A DNA stretch of 64,000 nucleotides, from assembly GCA_009746045.1 (NCBI GenBank), contig RPFO01000002.1, positions 1,187,740 through 1,251,739 on the forward strand, read 5' to 3'. Each line of letters begins with the position of its first letter. Position 1 is the stretch's first letter. The notes under the pieces are model-generated. The model was given only the letters and a program-made list of their open reading frames with translations, searched no databases and had not been told where the DNA came from. This document shows positions 53,159-64,000 of this stretch, in pieces. The translations under genes and the position numbers were made by a program. This DNA comes from Mesostigma viride (Eukaryota; Streptophyta; Mesostigmatophyceae; Mesostigmatales; Mesostigmataceae).

Positions 53159-53935
53159 TATTAATTAATTAATTAATTAATTAATTAATTAGGAACATAA
53201 CTCCGTTGGGAGTATATGTAGCACATAGCCCAGAGAGGGGGCATATGAGCCTATAATACATTCTAAGCTACTTCCTGCAAGGGTGGGAATGTAAACAACA
53301 CTTGCTCTAGGTGCACTAGGGCACCTGCACCACCCCGAGTCTCGGGCAACTCCCAGCTAAGGGGAGCCCGTCATAGGTCCACGGGAAGATCAGCATAGCG
53401 ATACAAGAGCTAGGGCATGGCTTCTCAGCAGAGAGTGACTCCCTGGCGCATGGGCACTGCATAATTAATGAAATAAAGCTAGGCATCATCTGGGGGGTGG
53501 CTCATCATAGGCACACATGTACATGACTAAAAAATGCTAGGCATCAGCTGGTATAGTGCCTGTAGTAGGCGGGCATGTACAAGGCCACGGTCTAACTATT
53601 CTACACTACTGCTGCTGTATTCCCCTAGGCTGGGGCGTCTGGGGTCGCTGGGGCCGCGGTGGTCGAGGGGGTCGCGTGCCAGGGCTTGTGGCCGACGTAG
53701 ATGGCCGCCCCCTTCCAGTTCACCGGCTGGCCCGCCTTGGTCTGCCGGAGCTGGAGGTAGGTCGGCCATAGCTCCCGTCGCCGTTGTTGCTGCGCCAGGG
53801 TCAAGTCGTCGTCAAGGGGGAAGGGAGTGTTCTCGAGCCGCTTGCGGCGTCTGAGAAACGAAATCTTGTCCGATGGGCTCTCAAAGATGAGAAGAAGCGG
53901 AGGCGCCCCTGCCTCCATGATATGGAATATAAATA
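53159..53935 (-). mobile_element. LINE family B, 5'-truncated (3' UTR plus ORF1 end)
   Basis: The (TTAA)n tail at 53159-53192 and the 3' UTR are followed on the minus strand by the ORF1 C-terminal codons (53918-53630: PLLLIFESPSDKISFLRRRK, LAQQQRRRELWPTYLQLRQ). The frame is intact over that part. The copy starts about 53930. Confidence 0.85.
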
Positions 53936-54204
53936 ATGAGATGCAGAATGGAATAGTTGTCTTAAAAAAAAATGGATCTGGAACAAGGCCATCTAGGCCC
54001 AGCTGGGTTGTAGCGGCCAAGGATCCCCCCGCAGCGGGGAAGAAGCTCGCGTCGATCTCCCACCATGCCGGATGATCGAACACCCGGCGCGACCGCTAGG
54101 GCCTGCATGGCGCTACCTGCTACACGTATGGCACGTCCGTTGGCTGATTGAGCATTAGTTTACGCATTAGATAGTCAGCCAAGGGATAGTTGTCTCACTT
54201 GATA

Positions 54205-54312
54205 CAATTAAAATTGAACCGGTATAGGACTGTTTGTTCATCCATTCAATTTATTGGGGTTCATGATACTCTGTACACCCCTCGACGGGAGCACTTGTTG
54301 AATCAATGAATT
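54205..54312 (+). mobile_element. LINE family A 3' terminus scrap
   Basis: ACCGGTATAGGACTG...CATCCATTCAA...GACGGGAGCACTTGTTGAAT resembles the family A terminus at 3830-3935 and 29085-29140, again with only a minimal CATCC run. Confidence 0.65.
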
Positions 54313-55440
54313 AATTATATATTAGTTTTTCTGTGTTTGCTTATATGTTAGTTTGCTTTGGTTTGAGTGATTTCACTCTGCTGTAAGTAATTATATTTTT
54401 AATATATATTAGCTTTTCTGTGTCCGATGCCTTGGCCGGGACCGCCGGGTAGACAACTATTCCTGGACGCATGGCGACCCAATGGATGCATGTTCATTAC
54501 CTATCTAAGAAATATAGGATTCGAAACCCGCATGCAAAAAGTTATACAGGCATGCATTAAGTGAGACAACAATGCATGCGCACATGCCGGCCCAAGGATG
54601 CCCCTTTTAGTAAGTTTCCGAGATCAAAATCAACTGTGCAATGGAAGTAACCATGGATCATATCCGATTTTGTGCACACATTATAAGGCCATCATAAGGC
54701 TGGGGCCTTGGCTGGCACGTAACTGTTAAGTTCAGCACTGGGTGGGTCCATGCTTTTGATATACATGCACATATATCAACATGTTTACTTGCCCTGGGAA
54801 CAAGCCGGCCCGAGCATTATGCTAGGCCCTTTCTCTTCGAACCTGCATCTACTTCTCTTCAACCAAGGTACGCCCAGCATGTGTGAAAAGTCCAAGCAGG
54901 CCCATGATTACCCCAGGCTGGGACCCACACACTCGGCCATTGTGCCGCATCTTGACCTGCCTTGTATGTCGGCGTTGCATCTTCCGTCAGTTTAGTTTGC
55001 AAGTTGACCAGGCCCACCTCTCTAATCAGGCCCAAACCAATTCGTCCCTATCGATCCATGCAGCTCATGACTAGGGGCAGGTGCACATCATATCAGTCCC
55101 TTCGGTTAGGTCAATCTTCTTGATCTTCTCCTTAATATTGCTATCAATGTTGCTCCTTAACCAGTCCTATATGTGCATATTAATTATTCATTCCTATGTT
55201 GCCCACAAAGCATAGTCAATTAGCCTCCTGGACCAAGCCCCCCTTTCGAGCGCTTCCTACCCACGCAGCCTGCCCTGACCACGCCCACACCTCACATCTG
55301 CCCACCAGGCCATCCACCTTAACCGGGGCCTCTCCTTAAATAATTCCCAGGCTATACCCCTCGTCACCATCCTTGGCGACAGCTTAATGTTGTACTCCTT
55401 ATATAACTCCTTAGTACTCCGTTCATAATGCCCACGCTCC
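54313..55440. other. intergenic region, nothing recognised
   Basis: AT-richer sequence downstream of the GT29-like gene. No ORF with motifs and no repeat family seen elsewhere in the window was found. Confidence 0.6.
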
Positions 55441-58400
55441 TTATATGATACCCTTCTGATGGCTCGTCACCGTCCGTGGCGATGACCCGCCCTTGCCATG
55501 ACTCCCCGCATTATGATGACTCCCACTCGACCCGCCGCCCTTATGATGACTCCCGGGCTTGGGCTGGCCCGGTATCGCCAGCTTGGAGAGCGCGTGCAGC
55601 TCCTTGGCCGTCCCGTGCAGCTCCTTGACCAGCCCCGACTTGCGCAAGTCCAGGAGCACGCGCTCCTCGACCACGTGCTGCGCGAGGAGCAGGTCCCGGA
55701 CTTTCAACCCCGTCGCCTGCGCCAGGAGCGCGTGCTCCCCCATGTCGAACCCGACAATGTCTGGCCGCATCCCGTGCATGAGCAGATGCGCCAGGATGCG
55801 GAAGCCCGTGCGGAACACGTACAGGGGCGGCACGCGGTGGGTCAGCTCCGGGTGGGCGCGCGACGCGTCGTCGAGCCAGACATTGAACGCGTCCTCAAAG
55901 TGCTCCTGCGGGTGCATGTAGTGCCACGTGACCTTGCCCTCAGAGAGCACCTTGCGGAAGCGGGGGCTTGGGTGGTGCCGCTGCGCGTTCAGGATCATGA
56001 CCTGGGGTAGGTGGGGGGGTGGGGGTAGAGGCATACAATAGGGGAACACATAGGTTCAAGGGCAGGAGAAACGTAAGGGGCATGTAAGTAAGCAGACATC
56101 AAGGTCATGGTCTGCGGGGTAATTTTTGGCGCTTAAACGTAATTAAAACATAAAACGGAAAAGATGGCTCCAGTACATGTTGCTCCACCTTCGCCCCGCG
56201 GGCACTCACCCCCGAGTGCTTGCTGTGCCGCTGCAGGAGCCGATACGCGTGCACCTGGCCGCAGCACGAGCCGCTCCGGCACCCACACAGGTGCGTCAGG
56301 TCCGCCAGCACGTCGTGCGTGACCTTGGACCCGAACGCATGCTGCTGCAGCTTCTGCTCGTGATGCTCGACGTCCTTTGTGGCCGCCTGGAACGCGTTGA
56401 AGCGGATGACAAACTTGTGGTTGTCGACTGCCTTGTGAAGGGAGGGCGGGTGGAGGTGCGACGCTGCGCTGCGCGAGTTGCCGACGACCGCCACACTGCC
56501 CTCCGCCATCAGGCTCACCCAGTTGGACTCCCACGTCATCACCTCGGCCAGGCGCGTGCGGATGTGGGCCATGCGTGCACGCTCCGCACGCACCTGGGCC
56601 AGCGGCCCGCCACCGCCTGGGTTCACGCAGAACTGGACGTCCTGTGGAAAGGGGAAGGGGGGGGGGGGAGGGAAGGGAGGGGGGGAGTCGTGGGGAAATC
56701 ATGGGATGGGGAAGTGGTAGGGAAGCAGGGAGGGCGGAGCGAGTGAGCGGCAGGTCAGCGGCGGGTCAGTAGTGGGCCAGTAGCGACTCAAACAGCGGGT
56801 CAACAGAGATTCAGCATTAATCAGCATCACGCGGGCAGTGAATGGGCGGTGGGTCCATACTCCCCCCCCCCCATCCCCCATCCACCCCCCCCCCCCCACC
56901 CCCCCATCCACCCCCCATCCACCCCCCATCCCCCCCCATCCCCCCCCCATCCCCATCCCCCCCATTCCCCATCCCCCCCCTATCCCCCCCATTCCCCCCC
57001 CATTCCCCATCCCCCCCCCATCCCCCCCCCATCCCCCCCCATCCCCCCCCATCCCCCCCATCCCCCCCCATCCCCCCCCATCCCCCCCCATCCCCCCCCA
57101 TCCCCCCCCCATCCCCCCCCCATCCCCCCCCCATCCCCCCCCATCCCCCCCATCCCCCCCCCATCCCCCCCCCATCCCCCCCCATCCCCCCCATCCCCCC
57201 CATCCCCCCCCCATCCCCCCCCATCCCCCCATCCCCCCCCATCCCCCCCCATCCCCCCCCCATCCCCCCCCATCCCCCCCCCATCCCCCCCCCATCCCCC
57301 CATCCCCCCCATCCCCCCCCCATCCCCCCCATCCCCCCCCCATCCCCCCCATCCCCCATCCCCCATCCCCCCCCATCCCCCCCCATCCCCCCCCCCCCCC
57401 CCCCCCCCCATATCCCCCCCCCCCCCTCCCCTCTCCCCCATTCCCCCCCCATCCTCCCCCCCCAACCCCCTCCCCCCGGATCCTCCCCTGATCCCCCATC
57501 CGCCACTTACCTGCATGATGCCCCAGGGAAACTGCAGGTAGCGCTCCTTGATCCCCCCGTTGCCGAGCACCTGCAGGGTGGTCATGAAGCCCGGCACCGC
57601 AGTCGCGCCCACGCGCGTGCCGTTGATGAAGTACACCTGGCAGGGGGCGCGCCGCGGGTGTGCAGGGTTTTAGGGGGGGAAGGGCGCGGGAGAGGTGAGC
57701 GGCAAAGAACTGCATTGCCTACCTCAATTCATACTGCTATTGTACAGGCATGATACGGGTGCATTGTACAGGCATGATACGGGTGCTGGGTAAAGGCATG
57801 ATACGGGTGCTGGGTACAGGCATGATACGGGTGCTGGGTACAGGCATGATACGGGTGCATTGTACAGGCATGATACGGGTGCATTGTACAGGCATGATAC
57901 GGGTGCTGGGTAAAGGCATGATACGGGTGCATTGTACAGGCATGATACGGGTGCTGGGTAAAGGCATGATACGGGTGCATTGTACAGGCATGATACGGGT
58001 GCATTGTACAGGCATGATACGGGTGCTGGGTAAAGGCATGATACGGGTGCTGGGTACAGGCATGATACGGGTGCATTGTACAGGCATGATACGGGTGCTG
58101 GGTAAAGGCATGATACGGGTGCATTGTACAGGCATGATACGGGTGCTGGGTACAGGCATGATACGGGTGCATTGTACAGGCATGATACGGGTGCATTGTA
58201 CAGGCATGATACGGGTGCATTGTACAGGCATGATACGGGTGCTGGGTACAGGCATGATACGGGTGCATTGTACAGGCATGATACGGGTGCATTGTACAGG
58301 CATGATACGGGTGCTGGGTAAAGGCATGATACGGGTGCATTGTACAGGCATGATACGGGTGCTGGGTAAAGGCATGATACGGGTGCTGGGTACAGGCATG

Positions 58401-61400
58401 ATACGGGTGCATTGTACAGGCATGATACGGGTGCATTGTACAGGCATGATACGGGTGCTGGGTAAAGGCATGATACGGGTGCTGGGTACAGGCATGATAC
58501 GGGTGCATTGTACAGGCATGATACGGGTGCATTGTAAAGGCATGATACGGGTGCTGGGTACAGGCATGATACGGGTGCTGGGTACAGGCATGATACGGGT
58601 GCTGGGTACAGGCATGATACGGGTGCTGGGTAAAGGCATGATACGGGTGCTGGGTACAGGCATGATACGGGTGCATTGTACAGGCATGATACGGGTGCTG
58701 GGTAAAGGCATGATACGGGTGCTGGGTACAGGCATGATACGGGTGCATTGTACAGGCATGATACGGGTGCTGGGTAAAGGCATGATACGGGTGCATTGTA
58801 CAGGCATGATACGGGTGCTGGGTAAAGGCATGATACGGGTGCTGGGTAAAGGCATGATACGGGTGCATTGTACAGGCATGATACGGGTGCTGGGTACAGG
58901 CATGATACGGGTGCTGGGTACAGGCATGATACGGGTGCTGGGTACAGGCATGATACGGGTGCATTGTACAGGCATGATACGGGTGCTGGGTACAGGCATG
59001 ATACGGGTGCTGGGTAAAGGCATGATACGGGTGCATTGTACAGGCATGATACGGGTGCATTGTACAGGCATGATACGGGTGCATTGTACAGGCATGATAC
59101 GGGTGCATTGTACAGGCATGATACGGGTGCTGGGTACAGGCATGATACGGGTGCTGGGTACAGGCATGATACGGGTGCTGGGTAAAGGCATGATACGGGT
59201 GCATTGTACAGGCATGATACGGGTGCATTGTACAGGCATGATACGGGTGCATTGTACAGGTATTATATACGGGTGCATTGTACAGGTATTATATATGGGT
59301 GTATTATGCAGATATTTCATGGGTGTATTGTGCAGATATTCTACTGATGTTCCAAGTATGAGAAAGAAAAGCCACTCAAAAGACAGCTGTTTAGTTATTC
59401 TTGATTCTTGGTGTGTGTGCGTGTGTGTGTGGTGGGGTCCCCCATTCAATATACCCGCAGCGTCCCCGCACACCCCTGGGCATGATGAGGACGTAGGAAA
59501 CATCCTCAGAAATATAGCAGTACAGGACCAACTCCCACGCAGACAGTTGTGGGACGCTTGCGACAGGAATACGAAACAAACACAGCAGAAGCGGTGTACA
59601 GGCAGCGCGCCTGCATGCCGCGTGACGCGACGATGGTGCTGTGCCGGCATCATCGATTGCCAGCGTGAGCACTACCTGGAGTGGCAGTGGGGACAGCAGT
59701 AGGTAGCGCCATACCTGCACCCCCGAGGACGCGACGATGGTGAGGCGGTGCCACCACAGCGTGGACAACTCTCGGATGCGGAAGCCAGAGTCAAACACGA
59801 CCTGGGGGGCGGCAGAGTAGATGCAACGAGGGGATGCGAATACTTCGGTGAGGCCATAAACAAGCCAAAGTAAAAAACGGCCTGGGTGCGGGCAGGGGGG
59901 AACCCATACGCAGAAGGGCAGAATAACAGCCAAACACGAAGAAACACCAAGAAGAGCCGGACATGGCCTGATGACAGGCGTCGTGAACGCGCGAATCGAG
60001 GCATGAGTACGGTCAGGGCATGAGGGAGGCAAGTGTCCAAACACGACCTGGAGATTAAGGACGACGAGGAGGAAGGCGAGGAAACTGAGATGACAGGCCA
60101 ATCAACATGAACGAGATGCCAGACAAGAACAGAAGCCAGAGTCCATCGCGGCGTTGCGGGTAGGGGCAGCAGCACACAAGCGCAGACAAAGGACACGAGA
60201 AAAGCACACAGGTACAGGCAAAGGAAGCAACTAAGGCACACAGGTACAGGCAAAGGAAACGACAAACGCACACAAGGGCAGGCAAAGGAAACGACAAACG
60301 CACACAAGGGAAGGCGAAGGAAACGACAAAGGCACACGAAGGCAGGCAAAGGAAACGACAAACGCACACAAGGGCAGGCAAAGGAAACGACAAACGCACA
60401 CAAGGGCAGGCAAAGGAAACGACAAAGGCACACGAAGGCAGGCAAAGAAAACGACAAACGCACACAAGGGAAGGCGAAGGAAAAGACAAATCACACAAGG
60501 GCAGGCAAAGGAAACGACGAAGGCACACAAGGGAAGGCGAAGGAAAAGACAAATCACACAAGGGCAGGCGAAGGAAACGACAGAGGCACACAAGAGCATG
60601 CAAAGGAAAAGGAAAAGGCACACAAGGGCAGGCAAAGGAAACAACAAATGCAACAGGCAAAGAAACGACAAGGGCACACAGGTACAGGCAAAGGGAAAGA
60701 CAAACAACAACAAGGCAGACAACGAAAAGGTGGGAGTGAAATGGAAACCAGAGTCCAGCATAACTCGGGAGCGGGCGAAAAAGAAGGCGCGATTGGAAAA
60801 TACATATTTTATTAAGGTGGAAACACAGAACAAACCAGGGCTAAAGAGGACCTGGGAAGCGGCATATCACCCTGCCTGGGGTACAGCGCAATCCAGAGAC
60901 AGATAACGTGACGTGGGGCCGAAGAGAAGGGCAAGGAAGTTTGTAATACTGTGCAAGCAACCAACCAAGCCAGGGCCAAATGGTCCGTTTAGATACGACG
61001 AGCCATTCAAGGCATTTCCCAGAGTTCCTATACTGGGACTACTCTATCAAGGTGAACCGAAACACCACATGGTCCATCCCACGATCCAACATGGTGGCCA
61101 CCTACAACACCAGTATACTGTGCCCATGGTCCATCCCACGATCCAACATGGTGGCCACCTACAACACCAGTATACTGTGCCCATGGTCCATCCCACGATC
61201 CAACACGGTGGCCACCTACAACACCAGCATACTGTGCCCATGGTCCATCCCACGATCCAACATGGTGGCCACCTACAACACCAGCATACTGTGCCCATGG
61301 TCCATCCCACGATCCAACACGGTGGCCACCTACAACACCAGCATACTGTGCCCATGGTCCATCCCACGATCCAACATGGTGACCACCTACAACACCAGCA

Positions 61401-63836
61401 TACTGTGCCCATGGTCCATCCCACGATCCAACACGGTGGCCACCTACAACACCAGCATACTGTGCCCATGGTCCATCCCACGATCCAACATGGTGGCCAC
61501 CTACAACACCAGCATACTGTGCCCATGGTCCATCCCACGATCCAACATGGTGGCCACCTACAACACCAGCATACTGTGCCCATGGTCCATCCCAAGATCC
61601 AACATGGTGGCCACCTACAACACCAGCATACTGTGCCCATGGTCCATCCCACGATCCAACATGGTGGCCACCTACAACACCAGTATACTGTGCCCATGGT
61701 CCATCCCACGATCCAACATGGTGGCCACCTACAACACCAGCATACTGTGCCCATGGTCCATCCCACGATCCAACATGGTGGCCACCTACAACACCAGCAT
61801 ACTGTGCCCATGGTCCATCCCACGATCCAACATGGTGGCCACCTACAACACCAGTATACCCCTTACCCCCCCGGCCTTTCCCCCCCCCCTCACCTGGTAG
61901 ATATACCGAAACAACACGAGTGTGCGCCCCCGCCTGCATGCCAATCTATGCCAATCCTATGGCTGTGTCCTGCATGCCAGGGCCGCTCCTTCCCCCCCCC
62001 CCCTCACGTAGGTATACCGAAACAACACGAGCGTGCGCCCCCGCCTGCATGCCAATCTATGCCAATCCTGTGGCTGTGTCCTGCATGCCAGGGCCGCTCC
62101 TTCCCCCCCCCCTCACATAGGTATACCGAAACAACACGAGTGTGCCCGAATCTCTCAAGTAGGCAGCACACTCCAACGTACTTACAAGCGTGCCCGTGTC
62201 CGCGTCCACCCCCCACCCGCATGCCATCACTATGATGGATTGTGCTGGTCTAGTATATGCGCTCCCCCCACCTCACCTGGTCCGTGTACCGAAACACCAC
62301 GAGCGTGCCCGTGTCCGCGTCCACCCCCACCCCGTGCGTGAGCTCCCACGTCTCCCCGTTGCCCCGCACGTTGCCACCTGTCAGCGGCTCGTGCGCCGTG
62401 AGCAGCATGTACGGCCGTTCGTCCCGGAACGTGTTGCGGAACCAGAAGTCACCCGCCCAATCCTTGCCCAGCACGAGGCCGTTGTACCCCAGCCGCAGCG
62501 CCTCCCAGGGTGACACCAGCTCCACCTGGCGGGAGAACTTGCGCTCCGAAAAGCTCGTGATTCGGATGTAGTAGTTAGGGTCGTCGGACCGGAGCAGCAT
62601 CGCCGCAGGGTCCAGCTTCCACCTGGTGCACCCTGGGGGCATGAGCCGAGCCACCAGCTTCTCGATCACAGCCTGGCCGGCAGTCGGCGCCGGCTTGAGC
62701 GCCGTCAGCGAGACGGGCTTGCCAGGGGGTGGGGCCGGGTGGGCCGAGTCAGCCCCCGCCGGGGCTGGCTGGCCCACGTGCTTCCACTCCTCGACCCAGT
62801 CACCGATAGCTGCACCCCCACCCTTGGCCCCCCCGGTCCCTGCACCGTCACCGTCGCCTCCCTCTTCCCCCTCCTCCTTGTCACCATATCCATCACTGTG
62901 TTCATCGTACTTGTCCGCCTTGGCTGATGTCAGTGGTGTCACGCCGCTGACATCAGCGCCAGCACTGCTGGCGTCCCCCAGGTTGTTGCTGGCATCACCC
63001 TCTCCACTGCCGCCTTCCCCGCTGCCCTTCAAGGGGTCGCTGGGGGAATCGATGCCCTCATCTCCAGATGCGAGGGACGAGCTGCCGCCCTCCGAGCCGC
63101 TGCCATTGACATCATCATCTGGGCCTCCGCCGCTGACATCATCATCTGAGCCTCCGCCGCTGACATCATCATCTGAGCCTCCGCCGCTGACATCATCATC
63201 TGAGCCTCCGCCCCTGACATCATCGTTGCTGCTGGCGCTGCCACGTTCCCCACCGCCATTGTCATCTGAGGAGATCCGGATGAGGACCCCGCCGGAGCGT
63301 GCCGCCGCACCCATCCCGGATCCCTGGGTCCCATCGGGCGCTGCTGGCGCGCCACCTGGCCCATGATCCAAGGCGAAATAAGAGACCGTTACGACCAAAA
63401 TGACGGCAACGATGATCAGGGCCTCCACGAGGAAACCTCGCGAGACCCTGCTCCCCCCTGAGGAGCCACGCACCTTGGTCTCGGGGGCCCTCCACGGGGC
63501 ACCTAGTTCGACCCGGCCCGAGGACAGTGTGAGGGTACGTTGCAGGCTGTCCAGGTTGCTCATGACCCCCAGGAGGGAGGCAGACCCGGTATCGATTCCA
63601 GGGGGGGACTCGGGGGATGTTGGCTGCCGAGCCGCGATTGGCGGGGGCGCCGCGCTGGACTGGGCAGGAGGCGCGGCGGTCGCGGTGCCCATGTCGGTCA
63701 GCATGGCCAGGGACGTTGTCCGTTCCAAGTCCGTGAGCATGCTGCCCAGCTCGCCGAACCCTGGCCCGGCATCTTCGCTGTCATCTTCGTGAGTGTGTTT
63801 GCCCTGGCCGCCTTGCCCTTTCCGCTTGGACGGCAT
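55441..63836 (-). CDS. GT29/sialyltransferase-like type II membrane protein, five exons
   Basis: Exons 63836-62277, 59801-59715, 57636-57511, 56641-56210 and 56001-55441; all four introns are phase 0 with GT-AG borders, giving 921 residues. Residues 1-133 are hydrophilic; a membrane anchor spans about 134-157 (GFLVEALIIVAVILVVTVSY); then a Ser/Asp/Gly-rich stem with nine-residue repeats (GGGSDDDVS). The catalytic part starts near 400. EGSVAVVGNSRS...VDNHKFVIRFN (about 638-673) matches sialyl motif L, and PLYVFRTGFRILAHLL...DIVGF (about 794-820) matches motif S. GT29 enzymes transfer CMP-sialic acid or CMP-Kdo-like donors in the Golgi; the donor here is unknown. Introns 1-3 are filled with minisatellites. 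Confidence 0.82.
56862..57440. repeat. (CCCCCCAT)n-type C-rich tract in intron 3
   Basis: Roughly 580 bp of C6-C9 runs separated by AT, with occasional CCATTCC or CCATCC variants, and a C-only run near 57391-57409. On the transcribed RNA and coding strand this is G-rich, with very high G-quadruplex potential. Confidence 0.95.
57749..59260. repeat. 24-bp minisatellite, 63 units, in intron 2
   Basis: Unit CATGATACGGGTG followed by CATTGTACAGG, CTGGGTACAGG or CTGGGTAAAGG. Sixty-three consecutive units keep exactly 24 bp. One CATTGTAAAGG unit (number 33) is seen. Two or three degenerate units (GTATTATATACGGGTGCATT) follow. Confidence 0.97.
60230..60705. repeat. 32-bp minisatellite in intron 1
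   Basis: About 14 units of GGCAAAGGAAACGACAAA plus (C/G)GCACACAAGGGCA, many diverged, some shortened. This is the more degenerate of the two arrays in the intron. Confidence 0.9.
61069..61860. repeat. 57-bp minisatellite, about 14 units, in intron 1
   Basis: Unit starts ATGGTCCATCCCACGATCCA and ends ACTGTGCCC. Units differ by few substitutions (CATGG/CACGG, AGTATA/AGCATA). As 57 is a multiple of three, several frames stay open on both strands. Confidence 0.97.
61888..62215 (-). repeat. degenerate copies of the GT29 exon-1 end in intron 1
   Basis: Three tandem units of about 110 bp (starting near 61888, 62003, 62113) plus a shorter one (about 62187) resemble the last 40-60 bp of exon 1. The first keeps CTACCAG/GTGAGG, equivalent to the real donor GACCAG/GTGAGG at 62277. 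Confidence 0.8.
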
Positions 63837-64000
63837 TGTTCGTTAAAGAGTATGGTTGGAAAAGAAAGGGGTGCGTTGCTCAAGCACGGCGTTAAGGGAC
63901 GCCATCCATGAAATCCGTTAACGTGAATGAAGACGAGGTTTCACCATGTGCAAATTTCAGCACCCAACACTACTTCCGGCATTCTATCTGCCAACATGTA

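Noticed and set aside
56817-57715. Gly/Trp/Met- or Pro/Ile/His-rich ORFs
   Set aside because: Readings of the C6-9AT tract inside an intron; no domain and no splice logic.
57729-59702. ORFs of 500-650 codons across the 24-bp array (HPYHACT or MIRVHCTG repeats)
   Set aside because: The unit is eight codons long and stop-free. The array lies inside an intron of the GT29-like gene supported by phase-0 junctions on both sides.
61069-61860. CRISPR array
   Set aside because: Direct repeats follow each other without unique spacers, the genome is eukaryotic and no cas genes are present.

Overview
The window is nuclear DNA from a eukaryote. Genes are split by GT-AG introns that restore reading frame exactly, intergenic space is filled with LTR, LINE and DNA transposons, and many micro- and minisatellites are present. 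Gene GC content is high. The gene families (an LTR element with Copia-like RT/RNase H, a CACTA-type transposase, a BNR-repeat sialidase-like protein, a GT29-like glycosyltransferase) suggest a free-living alga, most likely of the green lineage. That placement is inference; no rRNA, tRNA or organelle marker is present to fix it.

Layout. 1-658: microsatellite and one possible exon. 659-10484: a CACTA-type DNA transposon bounded by near-identical 23-bp inverted ends and by inverted arrays of a 152-bp unit. It holds a protein-kinase-like ORF (+) and, convergent to it, a five-exon TNP2-like transposase (-), with LINE fragments inside. 10.6-20.8 kb: a three-exon acidic protein gene (+), a two-exon Cys-rich/Gln-rich protein gene (-) whose intron carries an 80-bp perfect palindrome, a foldback structure, and a single-exon DDE-like transposase (+) whose stop codon overlaps the start of a second ORF (ATGA). 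20.8-23.1 kb: satellite-like DNA. 23.1-27.7 kb: a decayed Copia-like element (element 1) interrupted by a LINE fragment. 27.7-29.5 kb: LINE pieces, one with about 188 copies of ATCC. 29.95-31.9 kb: a three-exon sialidase-like gene (-). 33.7-43.9 kb: a small TA-flanked DNA element, a decayed Copia-like element (element 3) and, inserted in its protease region, a nearly intact 8.0-kb Copia-like element (element 2; 697/696-bp LTRs, CAGGG target duplication). 44-54 kb: LINE fragments, a 1.6-kb hAT-type element with 8-bp target duplications, and ORF1-only LINE copies. 55.4-63.8 kb: a five-exon GT29/sialyltransferase-like gene (-) whose first three introns are each built largely from different minisatellites.

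Most unusual points. (1) In elements 1 and 2 the aspartic protease lies between integrase and reverse transcriptase instead of before integrase, the RT active site reads HGDD instead of YxDD, the LTRs end AG...CT instead of TG...CA, and gag-pol of element 2 needs one -1 shift and one UGA readthrough. (2) A kinase-like gene appears to be cargo of a CACTA element. (3) The GT29-like gene combines phase-0 introns with expanded minisatellites, including degenerate copies of its own exon-1 end and splice donor.

Limits: all homology calls come from reading motifs; no database search was run. Exon models rest on splice-site and phase agreement only.
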